Source of the DNA: Roseovarius atlanticus
GTDB taxonomy: Bacteria > Pseudomonadota > Alphaproteobacteria > Rhodobacterales > Rhodobacteraceae
Assembly: GCF_001441615.1 (NCBI RefSeq)
Contig: NZ_LAXJ01000026.1
Span: forward strand, 54,310 to 118,309
Length of the DNA: 64,000 nt
Direction: 5' to 3'
This document shows positions 8,016 to 17,118 of the stretch, one piece after another (within the stretch, counting starts at the first letter, position 1; the number at the start of each line of letters is the position of its first letter). Below the pieces are notes generated by a model. That model had not been told where the DNA came from. It searched no databases and saw only the letters and a list, made by a program, of their open reading frames with translations. The position numbers and the translations under genes are program-made.

Positions 8016-9391
8016 ACGCGCAGCGCCTCGCGGATCTCGGGATCTTCCAACGTCAGGTCCAGCACCCGGCGCGTACGGTCGATGATCTCGTCGATCTCGG
8101 CGTCGGTACAGCACAGTGGCGGGGCAAAACCCAGGATGCCCTGCGCAAACGCACGCACGATCAAACCGTTCTCGTAGGCGCGGTCGAACAGCCGCGTACC
8201 ACCCTCCAGCGCCGCTGCGGGCAGCGGTGTCTTCTTGTCCTCGTCGGTGACAAGTTCCACCGCCGCGAGCATCCCGCGACCGCGGACATCGCCCACAAGC
8301 GGATGGTCCGATAGGCCTGCCAGCCCCGCCTGCAGGCGCGCGCCCTGGCGACGACCGTTGTCCAGCAACCCGCCCTCGTAAAGCTTCAGCACCTCCAGCC
8401 CGACCGCCGCCGACACAGGATGACCCGAGTAGGTAAACCCGTGCCCGATCAGCTTCTGGCCCGCGCCTTCGCCGATCGTTTGGTAGACGTGATCGCGCAT
8501 GAACACCGCCCCCATGGGCGCGTAGCCCGAGGTCAGCCCCTTGGCGACCGTCATCAGGTCAGGCACGATCCCTTCCTCTTCGCTGGCGAAAAGTGGTCCG
8601 GTCCGGCCGAATCCGGTAATCACCTCGTCCGCCACGAACAGGATGCCAAGCTCGGTGCAGACCTCGCGCATCGCCTTGATCCAGCCCTTGGGCGGCACCA
8701 GGACCCCGCCCGACCCCTGGATCGGCTCGACGAAAAACGCGGCGACGCGCTCGGGGCCAAGCTCCTCGGCCTTGGCACGCAGGGCCGCCGTCGACGCCGC
8801 GATGATCCCGGCCTCGTCCGACCCAACCGGATTGCGATAAGCATAATGCGACGGAATCTTGTGCTGCCAGTCATAGGGCACGCCGAAGCCCTCGTGAAAG
8901 ACCGGCAGCGCCGTCAGCCCCGCACCCGCCGATGTCGAACCGTGAAACCCCTGCGCGACCGAGATGAACTGATCCCGCTCCGGCTGGCCTTTCGAGTGCC
9001 AGTAATAGCGTATGAACCGCACGGCGCTGTCCACCGCGTCGGATCCGCCAAGGGTAAAATAGACATGGTCCAGATCTCCCGGCGCGCGTTCGGCCAGTTC
9101 TGCGGCCAGCCGGATCGGCGCCTCGGCGCCCAAACCGAAATACCCTGTGGCATAGGGCAGTTCCCGCATCTGCGCCATGGCGGCCTCGACCACGCTTTCC
9201 TGCCCATAGCCGGCATTGACGCACCACAGACCGGCAAAGCCGTCGATCAGTTCATGACCTTCGTTGTCGGTCACCCGCGCCCCTTGCGCGGATCGCATGA
9301 CGCGCACACCGCGCGCCTCGTGCCCGTGAAACGAGGAAAGGGGGTGCACAAGGTGCCGGCGGTCGAGTTCGACAAGGGAATTTGTAAGCAT
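8012..9391 (-). CDS. Class III PLP-dependent aminotransferase
   Basis: A 459-residue class III (omega-type) transaminase. The PLP lysine is Lys284 in LMTVAKGLTSGYAPMGAV, and the cofactor-nitrogen Asp is Asp255 in LFVADEVITGFGRTG. It resembles putrescine/beta-alanine:pyruvate transaminases, which act on terminal amines of diamines or omega-amino acids and generate an aldehyde. It sits between the GNAT gene (12-bp gap) and the GhrA-like reductase (4-bp overlap) in one minus-strand operon. This supports a role in removing a terminal amino group in the catabolic route. The amine donor cannot be named from sequence. Confidence 0.93.
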   Translation of the reverse strand: MLTNSLVELDRRHLVHPLSSFHGHEARGVRVMRSAQGARVTDNEGHELIDGFAGLWCVNAGYGQESVVEAAMAQMRELPYATGYFGLGAEAPIRLAAELAERAPGDLDHVYFTLGGSDAVDSAVRFIRYYWHSKGQPERDQFISVAQGFHGSTSAGAGLTALPVFHEGFGVPYDWQHKIPSHYAYRNPVGSDEAGIIAASTAALRAKAEELGPERVAAFFVEPIQGSGGVLVPPKGWIKAMREVCTELGILFVADEVITGFGRTGPLFASEEEGIVPDLMTVAKGLTSGYAPMGAVFMRDHVYQTIGEGAGQKLIGHGFTYSGHPVSAAVGLEVLKLYEGGLLDNGRRQGARLQAGLAGLSDHPLVGDVRGRGMLAAVELVTDEDKKTPLPAAALEGGTRLFDRAYENGLIVRAFAQGILGFAPPLCCTDAEIDEIIDRTRRVLDLTLEDPEIREALRV

Positions 9392-9403
9392 GATCTTCTC
9401 CGA

Positions 9404-10243
9404 TTATCCAAGCGCCTGGGATACAAGCGCGTATGTCGTATAGCTTCCGGACTTGGCCGGCTCAGGGTCGAGAACCATCGCGGTCCCTCCGCCAACATGC
9501 GCAAGCCCCAGCGCCTCGACGAATTCCGACAGTCCGGCGCTCTCGGGCAGGTCGATGCGCAGAAACTGGCCCGCACACCTGTGCGCGGCCGCGGCGATCA
9601 GCGCGCGCGCTACGGCCGGATCGTTCGCCACCACGGGTCCGACGACGTGACCGCGCCCGAACTCGCGCAAAAACGCAAAGCCGCCCTCGGCCAAAAGCAC
9701 CTGCCCCTGCGCCGCGATCCGCTCCAGCAGGCCCTGCCGCTCAAGCCCGCAGGCTTCACGATCCATGTCCGCAAGACGGCCGATATCGTCCACTGTGCCA
9801 TCGCAAACTTCACGTTCCGGCGCGGCCGTGCGCGCTATGCCCTGGTGCTGCCGGATTTCATGCGTGGATACAAAGCCAAGCTTTTCGTACAGCGGCAGAC
9901 CGTCGCGCGTTGCCACCAGACGCATTTCGCCGCCCGCCCCAAGTGCCATGACGGCGTCCATGAGCCGCCGGCCAAGGCCACGCCCGCGCATCGCCTCGTC
10001 GACGATGATCATGTTGATCAGCGAGACCGTTCCGAACCGGCTGCAACAGGCGGTTCCCCTGACCACGTCCCCTCGGGTCGCGACAACCCCTTCCGAGACG
10101 GTCAGGGCAAGGTCCCAATCCTCCTTCCGGTGCGGCCAGCCGACCTGGCGCGAAAGGGCCAGCGCACCGGCTACATGCTCCGCGCCAAGCGACCGGATTT
10201 CGAGTTTTTCTGCGGGTTGCGTTGGCGCGGATGCCTGGGACAT
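9404..10243 (-). CDS. GNAT N-acetyltransferase, double-domain (Acetyltransf_18-like C-terminus)
   Basis: A 279-residue protein. An N-terminal GNAT domain with acetyl-CoA loop RGRGLGRRL is followed by LYEKLGF near residue 120. The C-terminal second domain (from about residue 140) ends in a region resembling YitH-type Acetyltransf_18 proteins (FLREFGRGHVVGPVV). A paralogue lies at 13,695-14,573; both share WQHQGI/RQHQGI and GR-x-VVGPVV blocks. It is the first gene of the transaminase-reductase operon. Acetylation of a substrate amine before oxidation, or detoxification of an intermediate, is plausible given the nearby deacetylase, but unproven. Confidence 0.85.
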   Translation of the reverse strand: MSQASAPTQPAEKLEIRSLGAEHVAGALALSRQVGWPHRKEDWDLALTVSEGVVATRGDVVRGTACCSRFGTVSLINMIIVDEAMRGRGLGRRLMDAVMALGAGGEMRLVATRDGLPLYEKLGFVSTHEIRQHQGIARTAAPEREVCDGTVDDIGRLADMDREACGLERQGLLERIAAQGQVLLAEGGFAFLREFGRGHVVGPVVANDPAVARALIAAAAHRCAGQFLRIDLPESAGLSEFVEALGLAHVGGGTAMVLDPEPAKSGSYTTYALVSQALG

Positions 10244-10356
10244 GGGCTTACTCTTGCTGATTTCCCTGCACCCTAGGCCGCGCGTACCGGCATGTTTCGC
10301 CTGATGCGAAATACGACCGGCTGTTTTCTGTCGCCTGTCGCAGGCTTCGCCGCATG

Positions 10357-10387
10357 AAATGCCGCCGCTAAGCGGCGCAGCGGCGGC
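10357..10387 (-). terminator. Hairpin overlapping the 3' end of the M20 deacetylase gene
   Basis: A perfect 9-bp stem (GCCGCCGCT/AGCGGCGGC) with a 9-nt loop begins within the last codons of the M20 gene. On the minus strand it is followed by ATTTC. It likely terminates that transcript. The U-run is weak. Confidence 0.5.
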
Positions 10388-11492
10388 CCAGCGCCAGAAT
10401 CATCTCGTGGCAGGCGTGCAGCTCGGGCAGTGTCAGATATTCCTCTGGCCGGTGCGCGCGCGCGATGTCGCCCGGTCCACATATAATTGCTGGAATGCCT
10501 GCCTGCTGAAACAGGCCGGCCTCGGTCCCGAAACTGACGGCCCCGATGGGCGCAAAGCCCGACATCTCCGCCATCAGAGCTGCCAGCGGGTCATCCTCAT
10601 CCAGCGCAAGCGGCGGATAGCTCGACAGCCATTCGGTGGCGACACACTCCCTTTCCGCCGCTTCTATCACTGGGGCCAGCAGCGTCCTGGGTTCGGTGCC
10701 GGCGATGGCACGGGCCTCGATTTCGGCTTCCGCCCGCTCCGGAATGATATTGAGCGCCTGACCGCCTGCCACGGTGCCGATCTGAAGGCTGGACCACGGC
10801 GGTGCAAAGCGGTCGTCCCGCGGCCCGCCGGCTTCAAGCGCCTGCGCCTGCGCCTGAGCCGCGGCCAGCACCGGCAGCAGCGCGTGGATCGCGTTCGTTC
10901 CAAGATCTGGCCGCGAACTGTGACCCGCGACGCCTCTCGACCGCAGGCGTAGCGCGGCCTTGCCCTTGTGCGCCAACACGGGCACCAACCCGGTGGGCTC
11001 ACCCACGATGCAGCCAAGCGGCGGCGCGCAAAGCTCGGGCATTGTCGCGATCATGTGCGGCACGCCCTTGCACCCGGCCTCCTCGTCATAGGACAGTGCA
11101 ATGTGGATCGGAACGGCAGGCGTCATTTTGGCCAGATCCGGCGCGGCCGCCAAGACCGCCGCCACGAACCCTTTCATGTCGCACGCACCCCGTCCAATCA
11201 GCCGGTCATCCTGACGGCGCAAGGTGAACGGATCGGCCTGCCATTCCGGCTCACCCGCCGGCACCACATCCACGTGTCCCGACAGAACGTATCCCGGTTG
11301 CTCCGAGTCTCCTATCGTGGCGAAAAGATTGGCCCTGTCGCCCTCCGGCCCCACCAGAACGCGGCAGGATATACCGTGACCGTCCAACCAATCCGCTACG
11401 GCATGGATCAGCGACAGATTCGGACGCCCTACGACTGTCTCGTGACCAACGAGTTCATCCAACATCTCTTCGGGTACGTCCGAAAATGGCAT
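10368..11492 (-). CDS. M20 family metallopeptidase, acetylornithine deacetylase (ArgE)-like
   Basis: A 374-residue dizinc M20 amidohydrolase. The metal and catalytic landmarks are visible: SGHVDVVPAG (His73), GRGACDMKGF (bridging Asp), LSYDEEAGCKG (catalytic and ligand Glu), GEPT (ligand) and the C-terminal His in IARAHRPEEY. The dimerisation lid domain is present (about residues 175-285). ArgE-like enzymes remove N-acetyl or N-acyl groups from amino acids. It is monocistronic on the minus strand between two catabolic gene sets. With two GNAT genes nearby, an acetylation/deacetylation couple is suggested. True arginine-biosynthetic ArgE is possible but the context argues for catabolism. Confidence 0.88.
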   Translation of the reverse strand: MPFSDVPEEMLDELVGHETVVGRPNLSLIHAVADWLDGHGISCRVLVGPEGDRANLFATIGDSEQPGYVLSGHVDVVPAGEPEWQADPFTLRRQDDRLIGRGACDMKGFVAAVLAAAPDLAKMTPAVPIHIALSYDEEAGCKGVPHMIATMPELCAPPLGCIVGEPTGLVPVLAHKGKAALRLRSRGVAGHSSRPDLGTNAIHALLPVLAAAQAQAQALEAGGPRDDRFAPPWSSLQIGTVAGGQALNIIPERAEAEIEARAIAGTEPRTLLAPVIEAAERECVATEWLSSYPPLALDEDDPLAALMAEMSGFAPIGAVSFGTEAGLFQQAGIPAIICGPGDIARAHRPEEYLTLPELHACHEMILALGRRCAA

Positions 11493-11708
11493 TGCGTATC
11501 AAACCCCTTGTTCCTGTCTTCAATCCTGCATAGCCCATCCTGCCACGAAAAGACCGGTGCCTGTCATCGCATCGCCGCGGCACCACGGCACCTTTTGCCG
11601 CCTCCCGCCCGATCAACGCGATATCCTGCGGCGCGCGCCGGAAACCCGGCAATCCATTCCGTCCGGATGCGGCGAGGATAACGAAAACCGGAACCCTTGG
11701 AGACCCCT

Positions 11709-12374
11709 ATGCCCGTCACCCCCAAATTTATCACTTTCGACTGCCACGGCACCATGATCTTCTTCGACATGGGCCAGGCCGCACGCGACCACTACGAAAA
11801 GGTGCTCTCGCCCGAAGGTATGGAGATCTTCATCCGCGATTTCAGCGCCTACCGCCTCGACGAGGTGCTGGGCGCCTGGAAACCCTATGCCGAGGTCGTG
11901 CACAATTCGCTCGAACGCACCTGCAAACGCAACAACGTAGCGTTCGATCCCGCTGTCGCCGCCGAAATCTACGAGCGCGTGCCCACCTGGGGCCCGCATC
12001 CCGACGTCACCGCCGGGCTTTCCAAAATCGCCGGCAAGATCCCCCTCGTTGCTCTGACCAACGCGATGAACAGCCAGATCCCGCACAACATCGCCAATCT
12101 CGGCGTGCCCATCACGCATGTGTTCACCGCCGAGGATGCGCAGGCCTACAAACCCCGGATGCAGGCCTTCGAGTACATGTTCGACCAGCTGGGCTGCGGC
12201 CCCGAGGATGTTCTGCACGTCTCCTCAAGTTTCCGCTACGACCTGATGACGGCACATGATCTTGGCATCACGCACAAAGCCTGGGTCAATCGTGGCCACG
12301 AACCGGCCAATCCCTATTATGGCTACACCGAGATTCCGGACATCTCGAAACTGCCCGCACTGGTCGGGCTTTGA
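11709..12374 (+). CDS. Haloacid dehalogenase type II-like HAD hydrolase
   Basis: A 221-residue HAD hydrolase. Motif I is FDCHGTM: nucleophilic Asp is present, and the second Asp of the phosphatase signature is His. Motif II is in VALTNAM; YKPRM provides the motif III Lys; the end motif is in SSSFRYDLMTAHDLG. This is the type II haloacid dehalogenase/non-phosphatase branch. The ATG at 11,709 is preferred over an upstream TTG at 11,697 because a GGAG element sits 6 nt before it. It directly precedes an FAD oxidase in the same direction, which suggests consecutive pathway steps. Confidence 0.85.
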   Translation: MPVTPKFITFDCHGTMIFFDMGQAARDHYEKVLSPEGMEIFIRDFSAYRLDEVLGAWKPYAEVVHNSLERTCKRNNVAFDPAVAAEIYERVPTWGPHPDVTAGLSKIAGKIPLVALTNAMNSQIPHNIANLGVPITHVFTAEDAQAYKPRMQAFEYMFDQLGCGPEDVLHVSSSFRYDLMTAHDLGITHKAWVNRGHEPANPYYGYTEIPDISKLPALVGL

Positions 12375-12391
12375 CGCACGCGGTGAACGAT

Positions 12392-13681
12392 ATGAAATAC
12401 ACCTCCTACTGGCTCGACACCGCCCCGCCCTTCGATGGTGGTTGCGAAGGCCCGGTCGAAGGCCAGTTCGACGTCGCCATCATCGGTGGCGGCTTCACCG
12501 GTCTCAGCGCCGCGCTGCGCTTGGCGCGCGCGGGCGTGTCGGTGGCCCTGCTCGAGGCGGTGCATGTGGGCGCGGGCGGCTCGGGCCGCAACGGCGGGCA
12601 TCTTAACAACGGCCTCTCGCATGGCTATGCCGCTGCCAAGGCGCATCTGGGCGCAACCCGCGCCCACGCGCTTTACAAGGCCTATGACCAGTCGATCGAC
12701 ATGATCGAGGATATCATCGCCGAGGAACGCATCGCCTGCGATTTCCGCCGCTCGGGCAAGCTCAAGCTTGCCTCGAAACCCGGCCACGTCGCCGGCCTGC
12801 GCGCCAATTGCGAGCTCATCGCTCGCGAGGTCGACCCCGAGGCGCGCTGGCTCGAACCTTCGGACCTGAAGGGCGAGATCGGCTCACGCGCCTTCCACGG
12901 CGCCACGCTTCAGCCGAAATCGGCGATGATGCATATGGGCCGCTATGTCGCCGGCCTGGCCCGCGCCGCCTCCGGCCATGGCGCACGTATCTGGGAAGGC
13001 GCGCCGGTGACAGACCGGCGCAAGGTAAATGGAAGCTGGCGGCTTGATACACCGCGCGGTGCCCTTCGGGCGGAGCGGGTCATCGCCGCGACCGACGCCT
13101 ATTCCGGTGTCCACCGCGGCGCCCCGCTCGCACCCTTCCGCAAACGTATTATCGCGGTCGGCTCATTCATCGTGGCCACGCGCCCGCTCGACGACGCGGA
13201 AGTCGCGGCAACCATGCCGGGAAACCGCACTTGCGTGACCTCCATGAACATCGGCAATTACTTTCGCCTGTCGCCCGACAACCGCCTGATCTTCGGCGGG
13301 CGGGCGCGGTTCTCGGCCACGTCCGACCAGCGGTCCGACGCCAGGTCCGGCGCCATCCTGCGCGCCGGCATGGCGCAGATCTTTCCGCATATCGCCGATG
13401 TGCCGATCGACTACTGCTGGGGCGGGCTCGTGGGCATGACCAAGGACAGGCTGCCCCGCGCCGGCGAGATGGACGGCATGATCTACGGCATGGGCTATTC
13501 AGGCCACGGCGCGCAGATGTCCACCCTTGTGGGCGCATCGCTCGCAGACCTTGCCATGGGGCGCGAGGGTATGAACCCGCTGGCGGGACTCGACTGGCCG
13601 ACCGTACCGGGCTATTCGGGCCGACCGTGGTTCCTGCCTTTGGTCGGCATGTGGTTTTCTCTCAAGGATCGCCTGACCTGA
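12392..13681 (+). CDS. FAD-dependent oxidoreductase, OrdL/PuuB-like (DAO family)
   Basis: A 429-residue flavoprotein. After a short N-terminal arm (YTSYWLDTAPPF) comes the FAD Rossmann motif VAIIGGGFTGLSAALRLARA with acidic LLEAVHVGAGGSGRNGG, characteristic of the gamma-glutamylputrescine oxidase/sarcosine oxidase-like group. The C-terminal part (GGRARF, YGMGYSGHG) closes the FAD site. These enzymes oxidise secondary or primary amines, giving an aldehyde or imine plus peroxide or reduced acceptor. The start is uncertain: ATG 12,392 is chosen, but GTG 12,383 or TTG 12,371 (overlapping the HAD stop) are in frame. It pairs with the HAD gene upstream. Confidence 0.88.
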   Translation: MKYTSYWLDTAPPFDGGCEGPVEGQFDVAIIGGGFTGLSAALRLARAGVSVALLEAVHVGAGGSGRNGGHLNNGLSHGYAAAKAHLGATRAHALYKAYDQSIDMIEDIIAEERIACDFRRSGKLKLASKPGHVAGLRANCELIAREVDPEARWLEPSDLKGEIGSRAFHGATLQPKSAMMHMGRYVAGLARAASGHGARIWEGAPVTDRRKVNGSWRLDTPRGALRAERVIAATDAYSGVHRGAPLAPFRKRIIAVGSFIVATRPLDDAEVAATMPGNRTCVTSMNIGNYFRLSPDNRLIFGGRARFSATSDQRSDARSGAILRAGMAQIFPHIADVPIDYCWGGLVGMTKDRLPRAGEMDGMIYGMGYSGHGAQMSTLVGASLADLAMGREGMNPLAGLDWPTVPGYSGRPWFLPLVGMWFSLKDRLT

Positions 13682-13694
13682 TCGCGGACCGCGC

Positions 13695-14573
13695 TCAGCC
13701 CAACGAATGGGCGGCCAGCCCGAACATGCGCGGTCCGTCCAGCGGACGGCGCTGGCGCCCCAGATACATTTCGGTGACCGTGTCGTAGACGCCCATACCG
13801 ATGGCCGACAGGAAGGCATTGAATTTCTCGCTGTCCTCCGGCGTGTCCAGCCGCACGAATTCGCCCTCACTGCGTTTGATAAGCGGGGCGGCCAGCATCA
13901 TCGCGATGTCCTCGGTCTCGGCGACCACAGGTCCGACAACCCAGCCACGCCCGAAACGGCGGCGCAGCGCGAAACCACAGATCGTGCCGTCGCGCTCGAC
14001 GACCATGCCGTCGGAAAGGCGCAGCATCTCCCGCAGGGTTTTGTCCCGCGCAGCACCATACGCATGCGTATCCAATGCCGTGATTGCTGCGGTATCCTCC
14101 GACTCCAGCGCACGCGCCGTGACGCCCGGCACAGCATCGGGCACCTGCACCCGACGCGTAATGCCCTGGTGCTGCCAGATTGTCGTCAGCGGGACAAAGC
14201 CCGCCTCCTTGTAGAGCCTGTACCCCTGGCGCGTGGCGCTCAGTCGCAAATCCATCTTCGGGCATTCGTTCATCACCCGGCGCAACAGCCAGCGCCCCGT
14301 GCCCATCGTCTGAAGCCGCGGCGCGGTGACCATCATGCCCAGCATGGCAAAATCTGGCTCCGCGCGAAAACACATGGCAGATCCCATCGCGCGGCCGATC
14401 TCGTCCACGGCCAGATATCCCTCGCCCAGCGAGATGAAGACATCCAGGTCCCGCCAGCGATGGGGCCAGAAGACCCCCACCGTCAGCTCATGCAAAAGCG
14501 CACGGTCGGCCAGCCCGATCCGATGCGCGGTCGCCACGAACTTGTCCACGCGAAAGCTGTCCTCCACAGTCAT
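13695..14573 (-). CDS. GNAT N-acetyltransferase, double-domain paralogue
   Basis: A 292-residue protein from the ATG at 14,573. In-frame ATGs at 14,624 and 14,636 could add up to 21 residues. It has an N-terminal GNAT fold with an atypical acetyl-CoA loop (LQTMGTGRWLLRR), LYKEAGF, and a C-terminal domain with FGRGWVVGPVV. It is paralogous to the protein at 9,404-10,243, with the same architecture and shared blocks. It is convergent with the FAD oxidase gene (13-bp gap) and divergent from the DgcA-like gene. Function is probably acetylation of an amine-bearing compound; the partner is unknown. Confidence 0.8.
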   Translation of the reverse strand: MTVEDSFRVDKFVATAHRIGLADRALLHELTVGVFWPHRWRDLDVFISLGEGYLAVDEIGRAMGSAMCFRAEPDFAMLGMMVTAPRLQTMGTGRWLLRRVMNECPKMDLRLSATRQGYRLYKEAGFVPLTTIWQHQGITRRVQVPDAVPGVTARALESEDTAAITALDTHAYGAARDKTLREMLRLSDGMVVERDGTICGFALRRRFGRGWVVGPVVAETEDIAMMLAAPLIKRSEGEFVRLDTPEDSEKFNAFLSAIGMGVYDTVTEMYLGRQRRPLDGPRMFGLAAHSLG

Positions 14574-14762
14574 GGTCCCCGCGGACACCGCGCCATTTCC
14601 GGGCTTGCCTAGCTGTTTCACCATGCGTTCGCACATCCCTTTTCTGCCGCGGCAAGGGCCGTCGGATTCTGCCGCACCAGGTCGGATACCTCTTCCTACA
14701 TAGTATCGACCAATCGTCACGGTTTTTTCTGCGGTTTCCGCCTCGGATACCACAGCATATGC

Positions 14763-14781
14763 GCTTTGTAATTTGCAAAGC
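14763..14781. promoter_or_regulatory. Inverted repeat GCTTTG-N7-CAAAGC in divergent region
   Basis: A perfect 6-bp inverted repeat with a 7-nt AT-rich centre lies in the 283-bp divergent region between the GNAT gene and the DgcA-like flavoenzyme, 76 bp before the latter's start. It is a candidate operator. The rest of this region shows no clear gene. Confidence 0.35.
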
Positions 14782-14856
14782 TGCCCACGAGCCCCGACCC
14801 GGCGACCCGGACCGCGCCGGTACGAAGCGACTGCCAATCGAAGGAAACCAGTACCG

Positions 14857-16893
14857 ATGCGTGACGATCCCCTGATGCAGCCCTTTCAGATTGGCCCCCT
14901 GAAGCTCAGGAATCGCCTACTGATAACCGGACACGAGCCCGGCTATTCCGAGGACGGGCTGCCCAAGGACCGCTACCGCGCCTATCACGTCGCGCGCGCC
15001 CGCGGCGGGGTGGCGCTGACGATGACGATCGGCTCTGCCGCGGTCGCGCCCGACAGCGCCCCTAGCTCCGGCGGCGTGCAGGCCTATCGCGACGAGATCG
15101 TGCCGCATATGCGCGCACTGGCCGACGAATGCCACGATCATGGCTGCGCTGTCATGATCCAGCTAACGCATCACGGCCGGCGCACCCGCTGGGATCGTGG
15201 CGACTGGCTGCCGACCGTATCTTCCACGCACGATCGCGAGGTCGCGCATCGACACGCCGCCAAGCTGGCCGAGGATTGGGATATCGCCCGCATCATCGAC
15301 GACTATGCCACCGCCGCGGAACGGATGCGCGACGCCGGCCTCGACGGGCTCGAATTTCTCGCCACCGGCCACCTGCTGGATCAGTTCTGGTCGCCGCGCT
15401 CCAACCATCTCGACGCGCCCTACGGCGGTTCGCTCGAAAACCGCATGAGGCTCGCGATGGAGGTCCTGACAGAGACCCGCCGCCGCGTCGGTCCGGACTT
15501 CCTTCTGGGGCTGCGCTATGCCGGGGACGAAATGCGCGCCGACGGGGTCGATGCCGAAGAAGGGATGGAGATATCTCGCCGGCTGCGCGACAGCGGCCTC
15601 GTGGACTTTCTCAACGTGACCCGCGGCCATATCGACACCGATGGCGGGCTGACCGACATGATCCCGGTGCACGGAATGCGCAGCGCGCCGCATCTCGACG
15701 CCGCGGCCAGCCTGCGCAAGGCGACCGGAATGCCCGTCTTTCACGCCGCCAAAGTGGCCGATGTGGCCACCGCCCGGCACGCCATCGCCTCCGGCATGGT
15801 CGACATGATCGGCATGACCCGCGCACATCTCGCGGAGCCGGATATCGGTCGGTTGATCGCGGCCGGCCAAGAGGACCGCATTCGTCCGTGCGTCGGGGCC
15901 AATTTCTGTCTCGACCGCCGGTTTCAGGGGGCCGCCGCGCTCTGCGCCCACAACCCCTCGACCGGGCGCGAAAGCGAACAGCCCAACCGGATCGAACGGG
16001 CCGAAACATCCCGCCGCGTACTTGTGATCGGCGCCGGCCCCGCCGGACTGGAGGCGGCGCGCGTCGCCGCGCTGCGCGGCCACCAGGTCGAATTGCACGA
16101 AGCCGCCAACGATCCCGGCGGACAGGTGCGCCTTCTGGCCCAGTCGCCGCGACGGCGCGAGATCCTGTCGCTGATCGGCTGGCGCATGACCGAATGCGAA
16201 CGCTTGGGCGTGCGGTTCCACTTCAACAGCTATGCCGAGGCGGGCACCGTGACCGACGCAGGCGCGGATCTGGTGATTGTCGCCACCGGCGGCCTGCCGC
16301 ACGATGCGCCGCTGACCTCTGGTCAGGACCTGACCGTGTCCAGCTGGGACATTCTCTCAGGCGACGCCCAGCCGGGCCGGAACGTGCTCGTATTCGACAA
16401 CGCGGGCGACGCGGCAGGTCTTCAGGCAGCCGAAATGATCGCGGCCACCGGCGCCCGGGTCGAGATCGTCAGCCCCGAGCGCGCGCTGTCCGCCGAAGTG
16501 ATGCCGATGACCCTGACGCCCTTCCTGCGCGAAATGCAGGGGCGCGACGTGACCTTCACCGTCACCTGGCGCCTGAATGCGATAGAGCGTGCCGGCAACC
16601 AACTCGTGGCAAGGCTCGGCAGCGACTACAGCGGTGCGCAGTCCAGTCGCGAGGTGGACCAGGTGGTGGTCAACAATGGCACGGTTCCGCTCGACGATGT
16701 CTATTTCGACCTGAAACCCCTGTCGCGCAATCTGGGCGAGGTCGACCGCGACGCGCTGCTGGCCGGGCACCCCCAGACCATCATCCGCAACGCGCAGGCC
16801 GGGTTCTCGCTCTTCAGGATCGGCGACGCCGTGGCCTCGCGCAATATCCATGCGGCGGTTTTCGATGCCCTCAGGCTCTTGCGCACCTGCTGA
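14857..16893 (+). CDS. NADH:flavin oxidoreductase of the DgcA/N-methylproline demethylase (TMADH) family
   Basis: A 678-residue two-part flavoenzyme. An N-terminal FMN TIM barrel (residues 1-360; PFQIGPLKLRNRLL, GHEPGYSEDGLPKDRYRAYH) is followed by an iron-sulfur segment and a C-terminal FAD/NAD-binding domain (VLVIGAGPAGLEAARVAALRG, about 388-407). The N-terminal pattern matches dimethylglycine and N-methylproline demethylases. Cysteines at 345, 351 and 363 fit three of the four TMADH 4Fe-4S ligands, but the position of the second ligand is Ala348 (CVGANFC). AAGGAAA precedes the ATG. Likely role: oxidative N-demethylation of a tertiary or secondary amine. Its relation to the downstream CoA-transferase is unclear. 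Confidence 0.88.
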   Translation: MRDDPLMQPFQIGPLKLRNRLLITGHEPGYSEDGLPKDRYRAYHVARARGGVALTMTIGSAAVAPDSAPSSGGVQAYRDEIVPHMRALADECHDHGCAVMIQLTHHGRRTRWDRGDWLPTVSSTHDREVAHRHAAKLAEDWDIARIIDDYATAAERMRDAGLDGLEFLATGHLLDQFWSPRSNHLDAPYGGSLENRMRLAMEVLTETRRRVGPDFLLGLRYAGDEMRADGVDAEEGMEISRRLRDSGLVDFLNVTRGHIDTDGGLTDMIPVHGMRSAPHLDAAASLRKATGMPVFHAAKVADVATARHAIASGMVDMIGMTRAHLAEPDIGRLIAAGQEDRIRPCVGANFCLDRRFQGAAALCAHNPSTGRESEQPNRIERAETSRRVLVIGAGPAGLEAARVAALRGHQVELHEAANDPGGQVRLLAQSPRRREILSLIGWRMTECERLGVRFHFNSYAEAGTVTDAGADLVIVATGGLPHDAPLTSGQDLTVSSWDILSGDAQPGRNVLVFDNAGDAAGLQAAEMIAATGARVEIVSPERALSAEVMPMTLTPFLREMQGRDVTFTVTWRLNAIERAGNQLVARLGSDYSGAQSSREVDQVVVNNGTVPLDDVYFDLKPLSRNLGEVDRDALLAGHPQTIIRNAQAGFSLFRIGDAVASRNIHAAVFDALRLLRTC

Positions 16894-16986
16894 AGCACGC
16901 ACGGCCACGCCTTACGCGCATCCGCGACCGACCTGTATTTGCAGGTTCGTATGGCAAAGCGTGCGAGACAGGTCACGACCAGCAGT

Positions 16987-17023
16987 CATGCCGCACCCGT
17001 ACCCGAGACACGATTGCGGCATG
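16987..17023. promoter_or_regulatory. 9-bp inverted repeat in leader of the CoA-transferase operon
   Basis: CATGCCGCA and TGCGGCATG form a perfect 9-bp stem around a 19-nt loop, about 95 bp upstream of the CaiB-type gene. It has no downstream T-run, so it is more like an operator or mRNA structure than a terminator. Function is unknown. Confidence 0.3.
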
Positions 17024-17118
17024 GTGCGTCTGCCTTGTCGCTGTAAATGTCGATGTAGGCGCGGTATCACTTCGCGCTATGTCCACAGGTCAACAATCAA
17101 GTAACGGAGGCCGACCAC

